Assembly (NCBI RefSeq): GCF_000524195.1
Contig: NW_020170448.1
Span: 305,703 to 369,702, forward strand
Length of the DNA stretch: 64,000 nucleotides
Reading direction: 5' to 3'
Source of the DNA: Echinococcus granulosus
Lineage: Eukaryota; Platyhelminthes; Cestoda; Cyclophyllidea; Taeniidae
Part shown: piece by piece, positions 60,668-64,000 of the stretch
Position numbering within the stretch: the stretch's first letter is position 1
Layout: every line of letters starts with the position of its first letter
Made by a program: the position numbers and the translations under genes
The notes under the pieces: generated by a model
Databases searched by the model: none
Told to the model about the DNA's origin: nothing
Seen by the model: the letters and a program-made list of their open reading frames with translations, nothing else

Positions 60668-63600
60668 TCAGGGCTCTGATCTCTCCTTGCTAGAGCTTGA
60701 TAGCTTCTCCAATCGGCGTTGCCGAAGAACAGCAAGCTCTATTAAGGTATGAAAACATGAGTAAAAGCTATTGCAGACGCGTCACAAATTAGAACTGGAT
60801 AATGTGATGCTAGGAACTGAGCAATGAACACGAATCTCGATTTAAGGGTAAAAATGGTCCAGAGACCTCATTTATCTAAACGCAATATACCCTGATCTCA
60901 ATACCTACCAATTTCTTTCAAAGCCACCCACCTTCGGAAGTGAATGGCATACTGCATGATTATGAACAGACACAGTATTGAATCTTTGACCTATCCCACC
61001 TGAGGGACATTCTGTAAAATTTCGCAAAACATCGTAGTGTAAAATAATCCTTTCGAAAATTTTGTGTAATAAATTTACCTAAACCAGCTTTGTGGGCACA
61101 ATGATCCTTCAAAGTTAGTAAATGCGTCCCAGTTTGATTTGAAAAAAAGTCGGAGCTGCAGGCAAGACAAAAATCACAGCTTACCATCAGAAGCTTCTGC
61201 AGCCCTCGGATCTGGCTTTACATCCCCTGAGTTGGTCAATTTTGCATCACTGTGGTTTCAAATAGCAAAAAGAAATGTAGATTACAGTAAAACCATTGCA
61301 CCAATTAAACGAGCTCTCACAGTAGCGTAAAACAAAGTAACATAGATTCCAGAAAATAAGTAGCACTTTTGCACCGTGAATAGTAAACTAGATGAGTGAC
61401 CGTGACCACGAGTCAGGCGCCACGGCCACTATCACCTCAAAAGATGAGCAAAGCGTGGCAGCTACTGTTTAGCTAGTACATAGAAAAAAACATTCCAAAT
61501 TTGACCTCTACGAAGCGGGCGTACGAGGTGGGGAAACATTTAACGGTTGCAAGTTGGCACTTCACCTGTTTAAGGTGCCCTTTTCAATGCCTTGACTGCC
61601 ACCGTTAGACACCGCATCACCTCTGAGAGGGTGGTCTTTTTGCGTGTCATGAGGAGGGATAAGTGGAGCCTGTGTAGTGGCTGCCAGGTAGGAATTCATC
61701 TGGACAATGGAGGCGTCGAGGAGGAGCTGAATACGCTGCAGCGTAGCGATGCGCGCCTCCACGCTGGCTCGTAATTCGCGCTCTGTGGTAGCCGACTGCG
61801 CCAGATCTACTGGCGCCTCGGGCATGGGCGCGGTGACACCAGGGAGGAATTGGTCACCTTTAAGGAAGTAGATATTTCTTTCAATGGATAGTGTTTCACT
61901 TGGTGCTGTTAATAAGCAACCTACGACGTCAACAAATTGTTGATACTCTGCCTAGATCCAGATTATTACAATTTTGAGCATTAGTGGCTTCGTAAAACTG
62001 CAATTAACTAGGGAGATTTGAGGCCTACGGAGGTGTCGGTAACCTAATAAGTCAGCAACTTATTGTACTTCTAACCAATCGTAGTGAAACTCCTATTCTA
62101 CATGACGAAAAGTAGAATAGAAGCAATAATTTTATACGATGGATCAATGCATTAAGGGTTATACAGAATATTGGAATAACGAGCACCATTATTAACCAAA
62201 ACAGGAGGGACTTGAGGGCCCCTCACTAGCCATAAGTGGCGCAATGAGGTCTTCAAATCACACGTCTTCTGTCTTGAAGTAGGGTTCGCCGCAATGTCAA
62301 TTCAATTTCTGCTTCCATTAGTAAAGAGCAGAGCTTCATTAGACTGAGTGAATACACCTAAACATTTCTCCACAACTTCTCACTAAGTATCGTCCATCCC
62401 CTAGATAATTTGAGAAGTCAGAGAAGCTCGCGAAGTGTCGACATTCTGCCTACGGTGATGGTATAATCCTCGTTTCATTTAATTAATTAAAGGTAAAGTA
62501 CAAGCAAAAGCACAAGTACAATCAACAGATTTATTGCTAAGTCACATTTTGGCGATTTTGTAGAAAACAAAAATTATCGTAAATAGGACTGGAGCGGAAT
62601 ATCTTCCAGACTTTCCATTCGGGGTAAGTAATGAAGACGGATCCACTACAAATGCTCCGAGACCTTTGTTTTGTTTTGATATGGATGGAGAATGAACTAC
62701 ATGGGCGATGCTCTGATACATTCCCGTCATTTAGGAAATAATCCTAGTCTCAAAGGTCTCATCAAATGCACGAATTAGATTGAAGGAATCGGACATCTGT
62801 CTTAGGAAACCAAATGCAATGTGTGGCCTAAGATTCGAGATTTTTCGCTCAGCATCACCAGGTATAAAAACAGCAGTAACAACAGAAAAGCAGTAATCGT
62901 AGCTTAAAAATCATGCCCTTTTAAATTAAACAGCGATAAAATTATGAAACCATAGATGTAAATGAGTGAAGTGATTTACAACGGTATCAAGTGGGCTTTA
63001 CCGGTGGGCTGTAAGACTAGGGTTACCGTTGGATCATGAAACCAGCAATCAGTGAGTTTTCCAACATCACATGCCGATATGAGTTTCCTTTTATCCTTTT
63101 ATCAGTGTATGAACACAATAGAAAAAGATGTGATATACCGGGAATAATAATCGGGGGAGTGGAAAACATTGAAGGCACGCCATTGCCGCTTTGATTCGTC
63201 TGAGCGACCCCTGAGAACTGTATATTTGGTGGGAAATATGTGAATGGACCCGTAGTCTAGAAAAATACAAGTACAAAAACAGCAGGAATCAAGTTTTAAC
63301 ATTAGAAAATATGTTAAACCCCATTTTACCATTGTGATAGACTTACACCAGAAGGCAGGGCCTGAACATTGGTCTCCACAGTATTTCCTCCAGACATATG
63401 TTGAATATCGATGCGGATTTGTGCAGTGCTTGCACTCCTTCGGTTCTGTACTTGATCTTGCTGCTGTTGTTGCGACTGTTGGCCTTGACTTGGTCTGGCG
63501 CCACGCCTTTGAGGTCGATTGGCTTGATCCGAATTACCTGGTCGACGAAGGATGTTGAGGCGGCAAGTGGGACAGGTTTGTTGACGCTGGAACCAGTTTC

Positions 63601-64000
63601 GAAGGCAGGTCGCGTGAAAGATATGGCCGCATGGGAGACGCTTTATGGTCCCCGGAGCGATGGTAGTTAGGGTGTCTGACTGCGGCATCATTTCCTCCCG
63701 ACATATAATGCAAACAGCATCACTCGAAGCAGCCATATCAGCAGCATTGACATCGTGAAACACGCTATTCATTAGTCGAATAGCTCGTCGTGACATCACC
63801 AGATTCTGCAGGTAAAGAAAGCATAAATGCAATTATTTCACCGATATTGACTGTATGACAACTGAACATTATGATGACAACAACTTACCCTAATTGTCTT
63901 CTTTAGGAAACGTAGATTCAGGTAAATTGGTCGAATTATAAATAGTGGAAAAGGGTGATGTTTCCACAGTATCGGAGCGAACTCCAGGTAGAAGAAAACA
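60668..64000 (-). CDS. SYVN1: E3 ubiquitin ligase synoviolin/HRD1, C-terminal part (5' end outside the window)
   Basis: Exons on the minus strand: 64000-63889 (cut by the window edge), 63805-63347, 63256-63139, 61857-61566, 61249-61185, 61106-61079, 61011-61000, 60951-60932 and 60738-60668. All phases agree. The first piece ends the membrane domain (HPFPLFIIRPIYL). Then follows SRRAIRLMN and a RING-H2 finger, CIICREEM ... KRLPCGHIFHATCLRNWF and QQTCPTC. A Gln-rich linker comes next, then a helix RIATLQRIQLLLDASIVQMN, and the end LRQRRLEKLSSSS matches human LRRRRLQKLES. HRD1 ubiquitinates misfolded ER proteins during retrotranslocation. The N-terminal membrane helices lie beyond base 64000. 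An open frame runs to a TGA at 61562, so a truncated product is possible if the donor at 61565 is not used. Confidence 0.93.
62542..62730 (-). CDS. Possible small nested gene inside a SYVN1 intron
   Basis: An ATG frame of 62 codons ends in a hydrophobic C-terminus (YSAPVLFTIIFVFYKIA). Its stop is followed within a few bases by AATAAA on the same strand (62535-62530), the only well-placed polyadenylation signal I found next to a frame in this window. Directly upstream (about 62860-62735) another open segment reads HIAFGFLRQMSDSFNLIRAF before a stop. I do not recognise a family; it could be a single-pass tail-anchored protein or a chance frame. Confidence 0.25.
   Translation of the reverse strand: MTGMYQSIAHVVHSPSISKQNKGLGAFVVDPSSLLTPNGKSGRYSAPVLFTIIFVFYKIAKM

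Noticed and set aside
1..64000. CRISPR array, bacterial operon, or phage/plasmid origin
   Set aside because: No regularly spaced short repeats, and the gene structure is clearly spliced eukaryotic.

Overview
This is nuclear DNA from an intron-rich animal, most likely a parasitic flatworm and probably a cestode. There are no operons and no bacterial ribosome-binding sites. The conserved genes are cut into many small exons with GT-AG introns, and some introns are only about 29-45 bp, mixed with introns of 1 kb or more. A unit that looks like a terminal-repeat retrotransposon in miniature (TRIM, a class described from taeniid tapeworms) is present. The flatworm assignment is inference; no database search was possible. 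Two 100-base N runs (10071-10170 and 31447-31546) mark scaffold gaps.

Left part, 0-17 kb, is gene-dense. It holds the terminal exon of a HAD-family pseudouridine-5'-phosphatase-like gene (+), an Unc-18/STXBP gene (+), a PRELI-domain gene (-) head-to-head with a UBE2J2-like ubiquitin-conjugating enzyme (+), a 707-residue single-exon ORF of unknown family (+), and an actin-related protein 8 gene (-).

Middle part, 17-45 kb, is mostly repeats and AT-rich intergenic sequence. It contains a TRIM-like element, a near-perfect 484-bp inverted repeat around a 1.5-kb spacer, and a Ty3-type integrase relic. It also contains several diverged local duplications and two real genes: a secreted collagen/C1q protein (+) and a six-exon tetraspanin (-). 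The tetraspanin has a decayed copy 7 kb away.

Right part, 45-64 kb, holds two minus-strand genes in tandem: an EPG5 orthologue that I could thread through 35 exons with compatible phases (about 3,170 residues), and the C-terminal two-thirds of the ERAD E3 ligase SYVN1/HRD1. The SYVN1 3' end is made of very small exons.

Functional links: UBE2J2 and SYVN1 are an E2 and an E3 of ER-associated degradation, Unc-18 acts in SNARE-mediated fusion, and EPG5 acts in autophagosome-lysosome fusion. They share membrane-traffic and quality-control biology, but nothing in the sequence shows co-regulation except the 165-bp head-to-head spacing of the PRELI and UBE2J2 genes.
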